Source: JBKHBT01 sp046542255
GTDB lineage: Bacteria > UBP14 > UBA6098 > JBKHBT01
Direction of reading: 5' to 3'
Assembly: GCA_046542255.1 (NCBI GenBank)
Contig: JBKHBT010000063.1
Coordinates: 1 to 19,393, forward strand
DNA: 19,393 nucleotides
Of the stretch, positions 1 through 7,753 are shown one piece after another. The position numbers and the translations under genes are program-made. The notes under the pieces are model-generated. The model searched no databases. It was not told where the DNA came from and worked only from the letters and a program-made list of their open reading frames with translations. Numbering within the stretch: position 1 is the first letter of the stretch; each line of letters starts with the position of its first letter.

Positions 1-227
1 GCAAAGATTCCAATTATTAGCCATTTTGTAGCCAGGGTTTTGTAGTTATATAAATTACATGCAGTTACAGCCAGGTATTTGGCCCCTTTATAGAAAAATA
101 ATTAATATCTTGACTTTACAGGCCGATTTATACTACAAACGACAGGAAATAAAAGTCAAGACTAAAGATTTTGAAAACTCGGGAAACCTACCAAACCTTA
201 CTCAAAGAACACATGAAAGGAGGAGTG
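1..227. other. Upstream region of the fibre-like operon, no gene seen
   Basis: No convincing gene lies here; short frames lack a ribosome site. A weak promoter-like pair is TTGTAG (26-31), 17 bases, TATAAA (49-54). It matches consensus at only three of six positions in the -35 box, and it would give a leader of about 165 bases. The words AGCCAGG at 31-36 and 69-75 form a loose repeated motif of unknown meaning. The only firm signal is the Shine-Dalgarno run AAAGGAGG at 216-223, which serves the ATG at 228. I recognised no riboswitch class. Confidence 0.4.
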
Positions 228-716
228 ATGAGAAGAGTCATAACACTAGTTATGGTAATTGCATTGGCCAGTTTCGCATTTGCGGCTGACAATGACGCCA
301 TCACAATCAACTATGATGTCGATCCCATCAATGAATTAGAAATCACTGATGGATCGGTATCTCTTACTGTCAATAGTGCGACAGCGGGAAGTGAACCAGA
401 TGCTGCTACTACAGCATCGAGCACTTACGGTATCACTACCAATGAAGACGCGAAGAAAATCACAGCAGCCATAGATTCTGATATGGAGGATAATGTGACT
501 TTGTCGATCGATGTAAGTGCGCCTTCCACAGGAACTGGTGCCGGGTCTACAGATATTTCTGCGACTGCTACAGGTGCTGCGGCCGATGTTGTAACCGCTA
601 TTGGCGCCGTTGCAGAATCCGGTCTTAATATCGATTTCGACTTGTCTGCAACTGTCGCTGCTGGAACAATTAGTGGTGGTAGTAGAACACTAACACTGAC
701 AGTAACAGATTCCTAA
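228..716 (+). CDS. Small secreted beta-rich protein, candidate fibre subunit 1
   Basis: 162 residues. The start is ATG 228 because AAAGGAGG sits four bases upstream; an upstream in-frame ATG at 171 adds 19 charged residues before the signal peptide and has no such site. Residues 1-19 form a clear signal peptide (MRRVITLVMVIALASFAFA, cut before ADND). The mature part is rich in Thr, Ser, Ala, Asp and Gly with alternating hydrophobic residues and no cysteine, as in an extracellular beta-sandwich. It begins with a strand-like stretch (AITINYDVDPI) and ends in LTLTVTDS, both shaped like edge strands. I do not recognise a family. Its place before a second secreted beta protein, a chaperone-like protein and an outer-membrane barrel suggests a surface polymer subunit. 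That role is inference; a free secreted or surface-layer protein is possible. Confidence 0.85.
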   Translation: MRRVITLVMVIALASFAFAADNDAITINYDVDPINELEITDGSVSLTVNSATAGSEPDAATTASSTYGITTNEDAKKITAAIDSDMEDNVTLSIDVSAPSTGTGAGSTDISATATGAAADVVTAIGAVAESGLNIDFDLSATVAAGTISGGSRTLTLTVTDS

Positions 717-727
717 TCATGAATTGT

Positions 728-773
728 GGCGAGGGAAAAGCCTGATGGCTTTTCCTCGCCCTTAATGTTTTTT
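728..773 (+). terminator. Strong intergenic hairpin, terminator or attenuator
   Basis: GGCGAGGGAAAAGCC (728-742) pairs with GGCTTTTCCTCGCC (747-760) around a TGAT loop, with one bulged G. A six-T run follows at 768-773, but seven bases after the stem rather than directly. It could be a leaky terminator or an mRNA-stabilising hairpin that keeps subunit 1 expressed above the downstream genes. Confidence 0.65.
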
Positions 774-786
774 GAGAAAGGTAGTT

Positions 787-1392
787 ATGAAACACCAAAC
801 TAAAATAGCAATTTTGATCTCGCTGATTATAGGAGCAATCTCTGTATTCGGCCAGATGACATTGACTATGACGGGTGGTGTTTCAGAAACAATCAATAGG
901 GATGACTTAACAGCGGGAGCAGGTTCCGATTTGGCAAGTGATTATATTTCGTCGACCTCGGCAGCATCTATCGATATCTCCAGCACAAGCGGTAGTTCAT
1001 GGAAAGTACAGGTCAAAAAGACCGACTCGACATGGGACACCGACCTTGTAGTTTATGTACGGAGAACATCGGATGGCTCAGGAAGCGGAACAATCACAGG
1101 CGGTGGCACTTATCAGCAAGTTACCGGAACTTATGCAGATCTATTCTCCGGTTCGGATGATAGAAGCAGCATAAATGTTCAGGTAAAGCTCTCTGGTATG
1201 GCTGTCGCAGATGTCGGAGCCGATACTTATTCGAGCAGCGTATCATTCAAAGTCGTTGAGGATGCGAAATGTAGCCTTCTTAGGGAAGTTGTTTCCAATG
1301 GAAGGCCAATCGATCCTTTCGAAAGATTCCGGGATGCGTCGGCTTTCGAGGACGAGCCAGATGAGATCAAAAGCAATAGAAAGGTTGACTAA
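787..1392 (+). CDS. Small secreted beta-rich protein with charged C-terminal tail, candidate fibre subunit 2
   Basis: 201 residues. I take ATG 787, preceded by GAGAAAGG at 774-781; TTG 772 would only add five residues. A signal peptide covers about residues 1-22 (ending ISVFGQ). The mature body (about 23-157) is Ser/Thr/Gly-rich with alternating hydrophobics: it opens with MTLTMTGGV, has a central WKVQVKK...VVYVRRTSDGSGSGTI, and ends YSSSVSFKVVE. This looks like a complete beta-sandwich. About 43 residues follow that are unlike the body: charged, with the only cysteine and a DPFERFRD stretch. Three in-frame NTC|GAN junctions in the tail match local coding habit, so the tail seems truly translated. 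The family is not recognised. It is probably a second, minor subunit or adaptor of the same surface structure, by context. Confidence 0.8.
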   Translation: MKHQTKIAILISLIIGAISVFGQMTLTMTGGVSETINRDDLTAGAGSDLASDYISSTSAASIDISSTSGSSWKVQVKKTDSTWDTDLVVYVRRTSDGSGSGTITGGGTYQQVTGTYADLFSGSDDRSSINVQVKLSGMAVADVGADTYSSSVSFKVVEDAKCSLLREVVSNGRPIDPFERFRDASAFEDEPDEIKSNRKVD

Positions 1393-1640
1393 TGACATTC
1401 TATATGCAAAAGATCGATTCCAACAATGCTTATCATATTAGAGCAACCTCCAATAGAAAGCATTTTGGAATGAATCATTTAGGCATTGAAGCCTTGAAAA
1501 AAGAGCGCAAACGAGGGCGATATAGATGGGATTCTATTATCGATTTCCTACCTCGGATATCTTTCACGGCAAAGATGATAATTCTGCAGAGTGTAGTATT
1601 CCTCGATGGGATTTGCGCTTTAGGTTATCATATTTCCTGA
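1392..1640 (+). CDS. Small protein of unknown function, start overlaps previous stop
   Basis: 82 residues, unrecognised. The ATG overlaps the upstream stop as TAATG, and an AGAAAGG run (1378-1384) lies seven bases before it, so translational coupling is plausible. All three TCGA words inside (KID, IID and FLD codons) fall as NTC|GAN in this frame, matching genes nearby. The first half is basic (Lys, Arg, His); residues about 57-80 are hydrophobic (around MIILQSVVFLDG) and could be one weak membrane segment. A terminator-like hairpin starts six bases after the stop. There is no signal peptide. It might instead be the remnant of a once longer gene or not a gene at all. Confidence 0.4.
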   Translation: MTFYMQKIDSNNAYHIRATSNRKHFGMNHLGIEALKKERKRGRYRWDSIIDFLPRISFTAKMIILQSVVFLDGICALGYHIS

Positions 1641-1645
1641 GAAAG

Positions 1646-1680
1646 AGCCGGGGTGGATTAGGGCCGCTCCGGCTTTTATT
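1646..1680 (+). terminator. Terminator-like hairpin before the chaperone-like gene
   Basis: AGCCGG (1646-1651) pairs with CCGGCT (1669-1674), and TTTT (1674-1677) overlaps the stem end in an AT-rich run. The 17-base loop is long, so strength is uncertain. It sits between the subunit genes and the chaperone-like gene. Confidence 0.5.
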
Positions 1681-1700
1681 TATTTTAGAAAGGAGGGAAG

Positions 1701-2480
1701 ATGAAGTTCAAGGCATTTTTTATCATTCTTCTTTTGCCTATTATTATCTTCGCAGGCCTAAATGTAACAAGCAAGCTAACGAAACAATACTTTACTGAAT
1801 CCGGCGAAGTGATAAATGGCGAAATTAAAGTCAGAAATACCGGCGCTGAGCGAAAGACGATGAAGGCATATCTTCAAGATTATACTTTCTCTTCCGATGG
1901 CTCGAATAATTATGGAAAACCCGGATCCATAGAAAGGTCGAATGCAAACTGGATAACCATAAATCCAGACCAGGCAGTTATCGACCCATATACTACTGTC
2001 AATATAGACTATAAGATTACTGTTCCCAAAGATGCAAGCCTGCAAGGCTCGTATTGGAGCATGATAATAGTGGAAGAGCTGGCCGAAGCTGCACCCGAAC
2101 TTAAAGAAAACAGCATTGGATTGGTCATAAATAAAAGATTTGGCGTTCAGATTATTACCAATTTTGGCACAGAAATCGAGCCGGAAATCAAATTCACAAA
2201 TACCGAATTAGTCGATGAAAGTGGTAAAAAATTCATCATGCTCGATATTGAAAATACCGGCGAAATATCAGTCAGAAGCACATTGAAGGTGGAAGTATAT
2301 GATATGGATGGAAATTATATCGACTTATTCAAAGGCGAGGATAAAAGAACATATCCCGGCACTTCGGTTAATCTTCGATGCGATCTATCCAAACTGAAAG
2401 CCGGTAAATACAAGGCCATAGTAATGGCGGATTGTGGCAATAATAATATCTTTGGATCAAATGTAAATCTGGAGCTATGA
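1701..2480 (+). CDS. Periplasmic two-domain Ig-like, chaperone-like protein
   Basis: 259 residues with a strong ribosome site (AAAGGAGGG, 1689-1697) before ATG 1701. Signal peptide at about 1-18 (MKFKAFFIILLLPIIIFAG). Residues about 20-125 form an Ig-like domain with features seen in fimbrial-chaperone-like and COG1470/DUF916-type proteins: GEVINGEIKVRNTG, a YLQDYTF strand, WITINPDQ, then DYKITVPKDA and GSYWSMIIVE. A second Ig-like half follows (about 150-259), including LDIENTGEISVRSTLKVEVYD and LKAGKYKAIVMAD. No membrane anchor is seen, so it should act in the periplasm. Position directly before the outer-membrane barrel gene and after two secreted beta proteins suggests it escorts those subunits. 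The fold call is fair; the chaperone role is inferred from order. Alternative: a surface or peptidoglycan-binding Ig protein. Confidence 0.8.
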   Translation: MKFKAFFIILLLPIIIFAGLNVTSKLTKQYFTESGEVINGEIKVRNTGAERKTMKAYLQDYTFSSDGSNNYGKPGSIERSNANWITINPDQAVIDPYTTVNIDYKITVPKDASLQGSYWSMIIVEELAEAAPELKENSIGLVINKRFGVQIITNFGTEIEPEIKFTNTELVDESGKKFIMLDIENTGEISVRSTLKVEVYDMDGNYIDLFKGEDKRTYPGTSVNLRCDLSKLKAGKYKAIVMADCGNNNIFGSNVNLEL

Positions 2481-2521
2481 TATAGGTAGATAAAAATTGG
2501 CATAAACAAGTTGGAGTTTAA

Positions 2522-5308
2522 TTGAATAAATTTGGCTGGACAATTGCTTTTCTCTGTCTGGCATTTAGTCTGTTTGCTGGTAATGAATTACTAAATATAG
2601 AAATTTCATCACAGGTTGAATCCAGGATAGATATAAAGCCCGGCGAGGCCCGGACTATTCCTATATCTATTTCCAATAATCTCGAAGAGGATATAGTGCT
2701 GGTTCCAAAAATCGAGCTTCCTGAAGATGCACAGGTCATACTTGGAAATGGTGAAATCGAACTAACCCGGGGGCAAAAAGACATCGTTTTGGTAAAATTC
2801 ATCATACCAGATAAAACCATAGCCGGTGAATATGATTTTCGATTTGCTCTCAAGAAGAAAGGCGAATCTGGCATTCTGGCAAAGCTCGAAAGAAAGCTGG
2901 CTATTCCAGAGATATCGCAAGTGGGAATTGAATGCCTATCCGAGAACAATAGCATTCTGGCCGGCGATGAATATATGCTCAAATTTATACTATACAATAA
3001 AAGCAATATAGATAATAATGTCAATATTTCAATCGATGCCTCCAATTTTATAGATATTGAAATCGATAGATACAACTATGCCCTTTCACCCGGCGAAGCA
3101 AGAGAAATAACATTAGATATTATAACCGATAAAAAATCCAGGACAGTAAAAATTGCCAATGTCAAGCTTATTGCCAAAATCGAAAATGACAAATCAGTAG
3201 CCAATACTGCGATAAAGATTTTGCCCATCAGAAATCAAAAAGCCAGCCTATATCGCACTATTCCAGCGAATATATCATTATCAGGTAGCACAAAGATGAA
3301 TGATGATACTACCTATTTCTTTAATCCGGAATTCTATTTGAATGGGCCAATCGACAAAAAAGGGCGGATTAATCTGGAAATGTTGTATAAAAGCCATAGA
3401 ATTGGTAGAAAATATGGCGAAGATGCCTTCACCGAAAATATATCCGATGACCTCTTCGCTATCGGCAATGAATATCGGATGTCTCTGGTTTTCGATAATT
3501 TCAATGTCAAAGTAGGTGATTATAATCCGCAGATAACAGAGCTATTCTATTCACAGAGGCTTCGAGGAATTAGTGGGCATATCAATATCGCCGGTTTCAA
3601 TCTAACAACACAATATCAAGAACCGTCCTGGAGCACAAAAGACGATAGATACCTTATGGGAAAAGTCGGCTATAAGAAAGACGACTTCAGTTTCGATGTC
3701 GGCTATCTTAGCGTTGCTGAAGACACAGCAAGCGACAAAGTCATATGGATATCATCCAGATTTCAGCCAATAAATGGCACCAGAGTAGCTCTCGAATATG
3801 CCTACAATAACAATATAACCAAACTTCCAGATTATAATACAAAGGCGCCGAATGCGTTACTTGCCCGTTTGAATTCCAAATATAAAATGGGTGTAGTAAA
3901 TATCAGCTATCTATTTGCCGGAAGCGACTATACCGATAGATTCCATAGCAAGGGCCTATTTCGTGCTGATGGAAATCTGAGTATTTCTAAAAGTATCGAT
4001 ATAAAGGCATCTGCAAGCAATATCGAATACAATCTCGCTCAGGACACAATATACGATAATGCCTATCGCGAGCTTAGATACTCCGGTGCATTAACCATCG
4101 AGCCGATGCATTCCAACAAGGTAGAAATAATCGTCAGCAGCAGGAAAAGAACAGAGTTGATCGATGAAAACAATCAAGAATTCGATGAACAAACAATCCA
4201 GTTTTTCGGTAAACAGAAATTACGCAATCTCGATATAGATTTAGGCTTTGCAATAGGCAAGAATAAAGCCTATGAAGAAAGTATGCCGTTAGAGAAGGAT
4301 ATGCAAAGGGGCAAATTTTCTATAAATTGGAGATATTCTCTTGCCAATAGATTGCAGGCATATCTTAGATATTACAATAATGACCTATTCTATACCAATC
4401 ATGGCCGATGTTATGTAAGTGGGCTAATAATGCAATTCGAGATTAATAATCTGCTCTATTTTAGGCCCGGCATCGATTATGAAGCAAACCTAAATGAAAA
4501 CTTCGATTCCCAATTCTCCAGATACATTGCCCACAGTACACTATCGTTGAACATTGGCCAAAAGCAAAGATTGCTTTTGGATGCAGAATATTCTGCAGAA
4601 AATGATGTTGAAAACAATCAAATCCAATTAGCACTTAAATATATTCAGAATTTTGGCCTTCCTGTCGGTTTCAGTGGGAAAATTAGCCAGGTCAGGGGCG
4701 AAATAACTCATCAAAAGACCAATGAGCCAGTCGATAATGTAGTTTTGATTTTGGGCCGATATACAACAATATCTGATAAAAATGGCAAATATGAATTCAA
4801 TGGCATTCCCGAAGGGCAATATAACCTAATAGTAAAAACCACCAGATTAGAAAAGGGCAAAATCCCGCTTCAAGGTTCATCGGTAGAAATAGTAACAAAA
4901 CCCGGCGAGATATACGAACAAAATATTACAATTGCCGATGCAGCATCATTATCGGGTCAAATCACGCAGATGAAATACAAAAACAAAAGCCTGGCTTCGG
5001 CTGATACTACCCTTGTAGAAGAAGGTGGAATAAGCGGAATACTTGTAGAAATCCGGCAGGGCAGAAAAATGCAAAGGCAATACACAGACAAAGACGGCAA
5101 TTTCAAATTCGATAAAATTCAGCCCGGAACCTGGGATATTGACTATTATGCCAATAATCTACCTTCAAAAACATATCTCGAAAAAGAAAAGGATACTGTC
5201 GAAGCCATGCACAATAGCGAGCGGACAGTCGAAAACAGAGTCTTACCGGTCAAAAAGCAAATCAAGATTATGCAGGATGGAAGGACTTTGAAGCCGAAGC
5301 GGAAATAG
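2522..5308 (+). CDS. Large outer-membrane beta-barrel protein, usher-like by context
   Basis: 928 residues. TTG 2522 is the likely start, with GGAG (2513-2516) five bases upstream and a signal peptide right after (1-19, ending LFAG). Two Ig/NEW3-like domains cover about 25-130 and 135-235 (RTIPISISNN, AGEYDFRFALKKKGE, GDEYMLKFILYNKSN). From about 250 to 720 there is a long run of amphipathic strands rich in Tyr, Phe and Asn ending each turn in short polar loops, as in an outer-membrane barrel. Residues about 726-800 form a carboxypeptidase-regulatory-like beta domain (DKNGKYEFNGIPEGQYNLIV), and about 835-890 a second (DKDGNFKFDKIQPGTWDIDY). A basic tail ends the protein. Gene order suggests the translocation pore for the upstream secreted proteins. 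Size is near that of classical ushers (about 800-900), but I see no usher signature, so a generic barrel or fibre anchor remains possible. Confidence 0.8.
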   Translation: MNKFGWTIAFLCLAFSLFAGNELLNIEISSQVESRIDIKPGEARTIPISISNNLEEDIVLVPKIELPEDAQVILGNGEIELTRGQKDIVLVKFIIPDKTIAGEYDFRFALKKKGESGILAKLERKLAIPEISQVGIECLSENNSILAGDEYMLKFILYNKSNIDNNVNISIDASNFIDIEIDRYNYALSPGEAREITLDIITDKKSRTVKIANVKLIAKIENDKSVANTAIKILPIRNQKASLYRTIPANISLSGSTKMNDDTTYFFNPEFYLNGPIDKKGRINLEMLYKSHRIGRKYGEDAFTENISDDLFAIGNEYRMSLVFDNFNVKVGDYNPQITELFYSQRLRGISGHINIAGFNLTTQYQEPSWSTKDDRYLMGKVGYKKDDFSFDVGYLSVAEDTASDKVIWISSRFQPINGTRVALEYAYNNNITKLPDYNTKAPNALLARLNSKYKMGVVNISYLFAGSDYTDRFHSKGLFRADGNLSISKSIDIKASASNIEYNLAQDTIYDNAYRELRYSGALTIEPMHSNKVEIIVSSRKRTELIDENNQEFDEQTIQFFGKQKLRNLDIDLGFAIGKNKAYEESMPLEKDMQRGKFSINWRYSLANRLQAYLRYYNNDLFYTNHGRCYVSGLIMQFEINNLLYFRPGIDYEANLNENFDSQFSRYIAHSTLSLNIGQKQRLLLDAEYSAENDVENNQIQLALKYIQNFGLPVGFSGKISQVRGEITHQKTNEPVDNVVLILGRYTTISDKNGKYEFNGIPEGQYNLIVKTTRLEKGKIPLQGSSVEIVTKPGEIYEQNITIADAASLSGQITQMKYKNKSLASADTTLVEEGGISGILVEIRQGRKMQRQYTDKDGNFKFDKIQPGTWDIDYYANNLPSKTYLEKEKDTVEAMHNSERTVENRVLPVKKQIKIMQDGRTLKPKRK

Positions 5309-5453
5309 AAAGATTTCCGGCTCTATTTGGCAGGTCCCAGACTATGCTCTATCACCTAATCAAAATAAGTTTTGATTTAAGCAGGTTTCGATGAAAACTG
5401 CCCGTATAAATAAAATTGTCGAAATGCCGAAGCCACATTAGATTGTGATATGG

Positions 5454-5489
5454 GGTGTCCCCGGCTACGCTCGGACAACGGTTAATTTG
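5454..5489 (+). repeat. REP-like palindromic repeat, copy 1
   Basis: TGTCC (5456-5460) pairs with GGACA (5473-5477) around a 12-base loop CCGGCTACGCTC, followed by ACGGTTAATTTG. A second copy at 19337-19372 is identical at 30 of 36 positions. Five of the six differences are transitions, and one in the stem keeps a G-T pair. This resembles the TCGACTNCGCTC-type intergenic REP elements of many bacteria. Confidence 0.7.
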
Positions 5490-5502
5490 CTATACATACC
5501 GT

Positions 5503-5545
5503 GCACGAGCGAAGCATTGTGCTGAACATCGTCGAAGTACTGAAG
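5503..5545 (-). repeat. Second REP-like element, inverted relative to the first
   Basis: GCAC (5503-5506) pairs with GTGC (5519-5522) around a 12-base loop GAGCGAAGCATT. The reverse complement of this loop ends GCTTCGCTC, close to GCTACGCTC in the repeat at 5454, so the two form an inverted pair as in bacterial interspersed mosaic elements. The following GTCGAAGTACTGAAGG resembles the arm of common GTCGAAG-type repeats. It is a degenerate copy. Confidence 0.5.
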
Positions 5546-5588
5546 GTCATTGCGTTTTTTATCAAATATCAAGGTGGCAAAAAATAAC

Positions 5589-5616
5589 TCGACAAATGCA
5601 AGTAAATCATTATAAT
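5589..5616 (+). promoter_or_regulatory. Sigma-70-like promoter of the TPR-LuxR gene
   Basis: TCGACA (5589-5594), a 16-base spacer and a perfect TATAAT (5611-5616). Transcription would start near 5623, just before the AAAGAGGG ribosome site (5624-5631) of the gene at 5641. Confidence 0.55.
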
Positions 5617-5640
5617 TAGATATAAAGAGGGCTTTGTATT

Positions 5641-7656
5641 ATGAATGATGAGATGATAGAAAAACTGGAAACAAAACTTGCCGCATCAACCGGCATAGAA
5701 AAGGCCGAAATTCTTGAAACATTAGCTAATACCCTATCAAGAAAAGAACCGGACAAAGCACTCTCCTATGCCAATGAAGCGCTATTGATATCCAAAAAAT
5801 TGAATAATCTCGCACATCAGGCAAAAAGCCGAATATCTATCGGGCATATATATTTTAGAAAAGGCGGCCACGCTCAGTCTTTGAAACAATACAAAGAAGC
5901 ACTCGGACTGCTTCGAGAATTTAACGATAGGCAAGGCCAGGCATACTGCCTGAGCAATATCGGAAATATATATTTTTATATTCAGGATTTTCAGGGCGCA
6001 TTGGAAAGCTATCTGGAAGCAATGGATATTAACAAGGAATTAGAAAATAAAAAGGATATAGCATCGCTTACAAATAATATAAGCAATGTCTATATAAAGA
6101 TGCAAAACTATGAAAAAGCTCTCGAATTTGCCAATCAATCGCTTAACCTCAAGATTCAAATCGGCGAAGAGAATTCAGTTGCTGCAGCTTATCATACAAT
6201 CGGCACGATCTATCAAAAGATGGAATCGATAGAAGATGCACTCGAGAACTTCAATCAAGCACTCAAGCTTCGCGAGAAGATCGACAATAAGATAGGAATC
6301 TCCAAGACATTAATACATATTGCCGAAGTCTATCTTGCCTATGGCGACAGCTCCCGTGCGCTCGAGATGGCCAAACGGGCATATGAGCTGTCATATCAAC
6401 TTCGAAGAACAAAGCAGGTTATTGAATGTATGGTGATATTAGGCGAGATATATCTAAAATTCGGCGATTCCGATGTGGCAGAATCGCATCTGACAAATGC
6501 TTTAATGCAAGCCCAGCGAATTAAATCCATTGAAATAGCTGCAAGGGTACATAAGCTTCTTTCCAGGGTATATTCATCACAGAATAAACAGTTCAAAGCG
6601 ATGGAACATAGCGATAAATACACCCAGCTATTCGAAAAGCTTCAGAGAAAGCAATTGGACGAAACTGTTTCGAAAATCGATAGATACAATCGTGAAAAAG
6701 AAAAAATCGACGATGCGAACATCGATAATGAAAAAATCCAGCGCATGGAAAAGCAAATTAGTGAAAAGGACAGCCAGATAGCGGCCTTAAAGAAACAGCT
6801 CCAACAATCGAGCCAATCACCCGAAGAAATATCGATAATGCGAAGTATAATCGATTCAATAAGCGATATTATCATTTTCAGAAGCGCAAAAGACCAGGCC
6901 ATGATATACAATACTGCAGCAGAGAATATTATCCCAAAGGAATTCGAGGAAACGGAAAACGCCATTTCCGATTTCTATCAGGATATTATAAATGACAGGC
7001 AAAGCGATAGGATAGAAAAAATTGAAACCAAACACGGAATAAATGGCGAAATATATCGCTTTACTTTGGATGAGGAAAGGTGCTGGGTATTCAAGGTCAG
7101 AACAAACAGAAATGATGCCGGCAATATAATATGGGCTAAGGACATCAGCGAATTTTGGGCAATTTTCGAAATTCTCGATGACCAGAAGCAAACACTCAAT
7201 AAGAATATCAAAGACCTCGAGCATAGGAATAATTCCCTCAAGGAAATTCTATTTCATATCGAGGAAGAAAAGGTCAATCACAAAAAGAAAATTGGCGATA
7301 AGATATTCCGAACAGTCGTCCCGACAATGAAGCAGATTCAGAATGAGCTCGATGATGCAGAATTCAAAAATGATAGTGACCAGAAAGATATCGTAGAGCT
7401 TATCAATAACCTTCAGGATGATTTTTCTTCGATATTTATGCACTCTGGCAATATTCAGGAGATATATGCTAATCTATCCAGCCGGGAAATCGAGGTTTCC
7501 AATCTTATACGAAACGGCCTTTCATCCAAACAAATCGCAGAGAAACTCGGCATATCTTCAGCCACCGTCAATCGCCATCGCAATCGCATCCGCCAGAAAC
7601 TCGGCCTGGTGGACAAAAAACAAAGCCTGAAAAATTATCTTAGAAGTGATATGTAA
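5641..7656 (+). CDS. TPR-PAS-like-LuxR family transcriptional regulator
   Basis: 671 residues. ATG 5641 follows AAAGAGGG by nine bases. Residues about 20-330 are tandem tetratricopeptide repeats (AYCLSNIGNIYFYIQDFQGALESY and similar). A coiled coil runs about 340-392. Residues about 398-500 look like a degenerate PAS domain (IIDSISDIIIF, FKVRTNRNDAGNIIWAKDIS). A linker helix begins LKEILFHIEEEK, and a LuxR/GerE helix-turn-helix lies at about 612-657 (LSSREIEVSNLIRNGLSSKQ, then IAEKLGISSATVNRHRNRIR). The linker plus HTH is the arrangement known from PAS-LuxR regulators of deltaproteobacteria and relatives. No transmembrane segment or receiver domain is seen, so it is a cytosolic one-component sensor using TPR or PAS contacts. 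It may control the surface locus upstream or itself; target genes cannot be read from sequence. Confidence 0.93.
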   Translation: MNDEMIEKLETKLAASTGIEKAEILETLANTLSRKEPDKALSYANEALLISKKLNNLAHQAKSRISIGHIYFRKGGHAQSLKQYKEALGLLREFNDRQGQAYCLSNIGNIYFYIQDFQGALESYLEAMDINKELENKKDIASLTNNISNVYIKMQNYEKALEFANQSLNLKIQIGEENSVAAAYHTIGTIYQKMESIEDALENFNQALKLREKIDNKIGISKTLIHIAEVYLAYGDSSRALEMAKRAYELSYQLRRTKQVIECMVILGEIYLKFGDSDVAESHLTNALMQAQRIKSIEIAARVHKLLSRVYSSQNKQFKAMEHSDKYTQLFEKLQRKQLDETVSKIDRYNREKEKIDDANIDNEKIQRMEKQISEKDSQIAALKKQLQQSSQSPEEISIMRSIIDSISDIIIFRSAKDQAMIYNTAAENIIPKEFEETENAISDFYQDIINDRQSDRIEKIETKHGINGEIYRFTLDEERCWVFKVRTNRNDAGNIIWAKDISEFWAIFEILDDQKQTLNKNIKDLEHRNNSLKEILFHIEEEKVNHKKKIGDKIFRTVVPTMKQIQNELDDAEFKNDSDQKDIVELINNLQDDFSSIFMHSGNIQEIYANLSSREIEVSNLIRNGLSSKQIAEKLGISSATVNRHRNRIRQKLGLVDKKQSLKNYLRSDM

Positions 7657-7684
7657 AAACAAAAAGCTTTCCTCTATTAAAGCC

Positions 7685-7737
7685 ATATGTAAATACATAT
7701 AGGATAAACATATTATCCCTATCTCATTTATGAGATA
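7685..7737. terminator. Three tandem hairpins between convergent genes
   Basis: ATATGT/ACATAT (7685-7700), GGATAA/TTATCC (7702-7718) and TATCTCA/TGAGATA (7720-7737) are three perfect 6-7 bp stems with 4-5 base loops, almost end to end. They lie between the + strand LuxR gene and the - strand barrel gene. A bidirectional terminator or transcript-end protection is the simplest reading, although long T-runs are absent. Confidence 0.55.
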
Positions 7738-7753
7738 AACTGCTCAAAAAACA

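Larger units (their letters stand above)
5309..5640. other. 332-base gap with small hairpins, REP-like repeats and a promoter
   Basis: No gene seen. GGAAAT (5301-5306) and ATTTCC (5313-5318) make a weak hairpin over the usher-like stop codon. GCAGGTTT (5381-5388) pairs with AAAACTGC with one mismatch. A REP-like pair lies at 5454-5522 and a promoter for the LuxR-type gene at 5589-5616; both are listed separately. No tRNA or clear rho-independent terminator was found. Confidence 0.5.

Noticed and set aside
110..134. Promoter TTGACT (110-115) with TATACT (129-134)
   Set aside because: The spacer is only 13 bases, too short for a sigma-70 promoter.
135..227. Riboswitch such as c-di-GMP-I before the first subunit
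   Set aside because: GGGAAACC and ACCAAACC hint at GEMM, but the conserved core and paired stems are absent.
171..227. ATG 171 as start of subunit 1
   Set aside because: It lacks a ribosome site and would place 19 charged residues before a good signal peptide; ATG 228 has AAAGGAGG.
1526..1798. Open frame of 90 codons running into the chaperone-like gene
   Set aside because: It has no ribosome site, overlaps the well-supported gene at 1701, and the local TCGA phase fits the frame of 1392-1640 instead.
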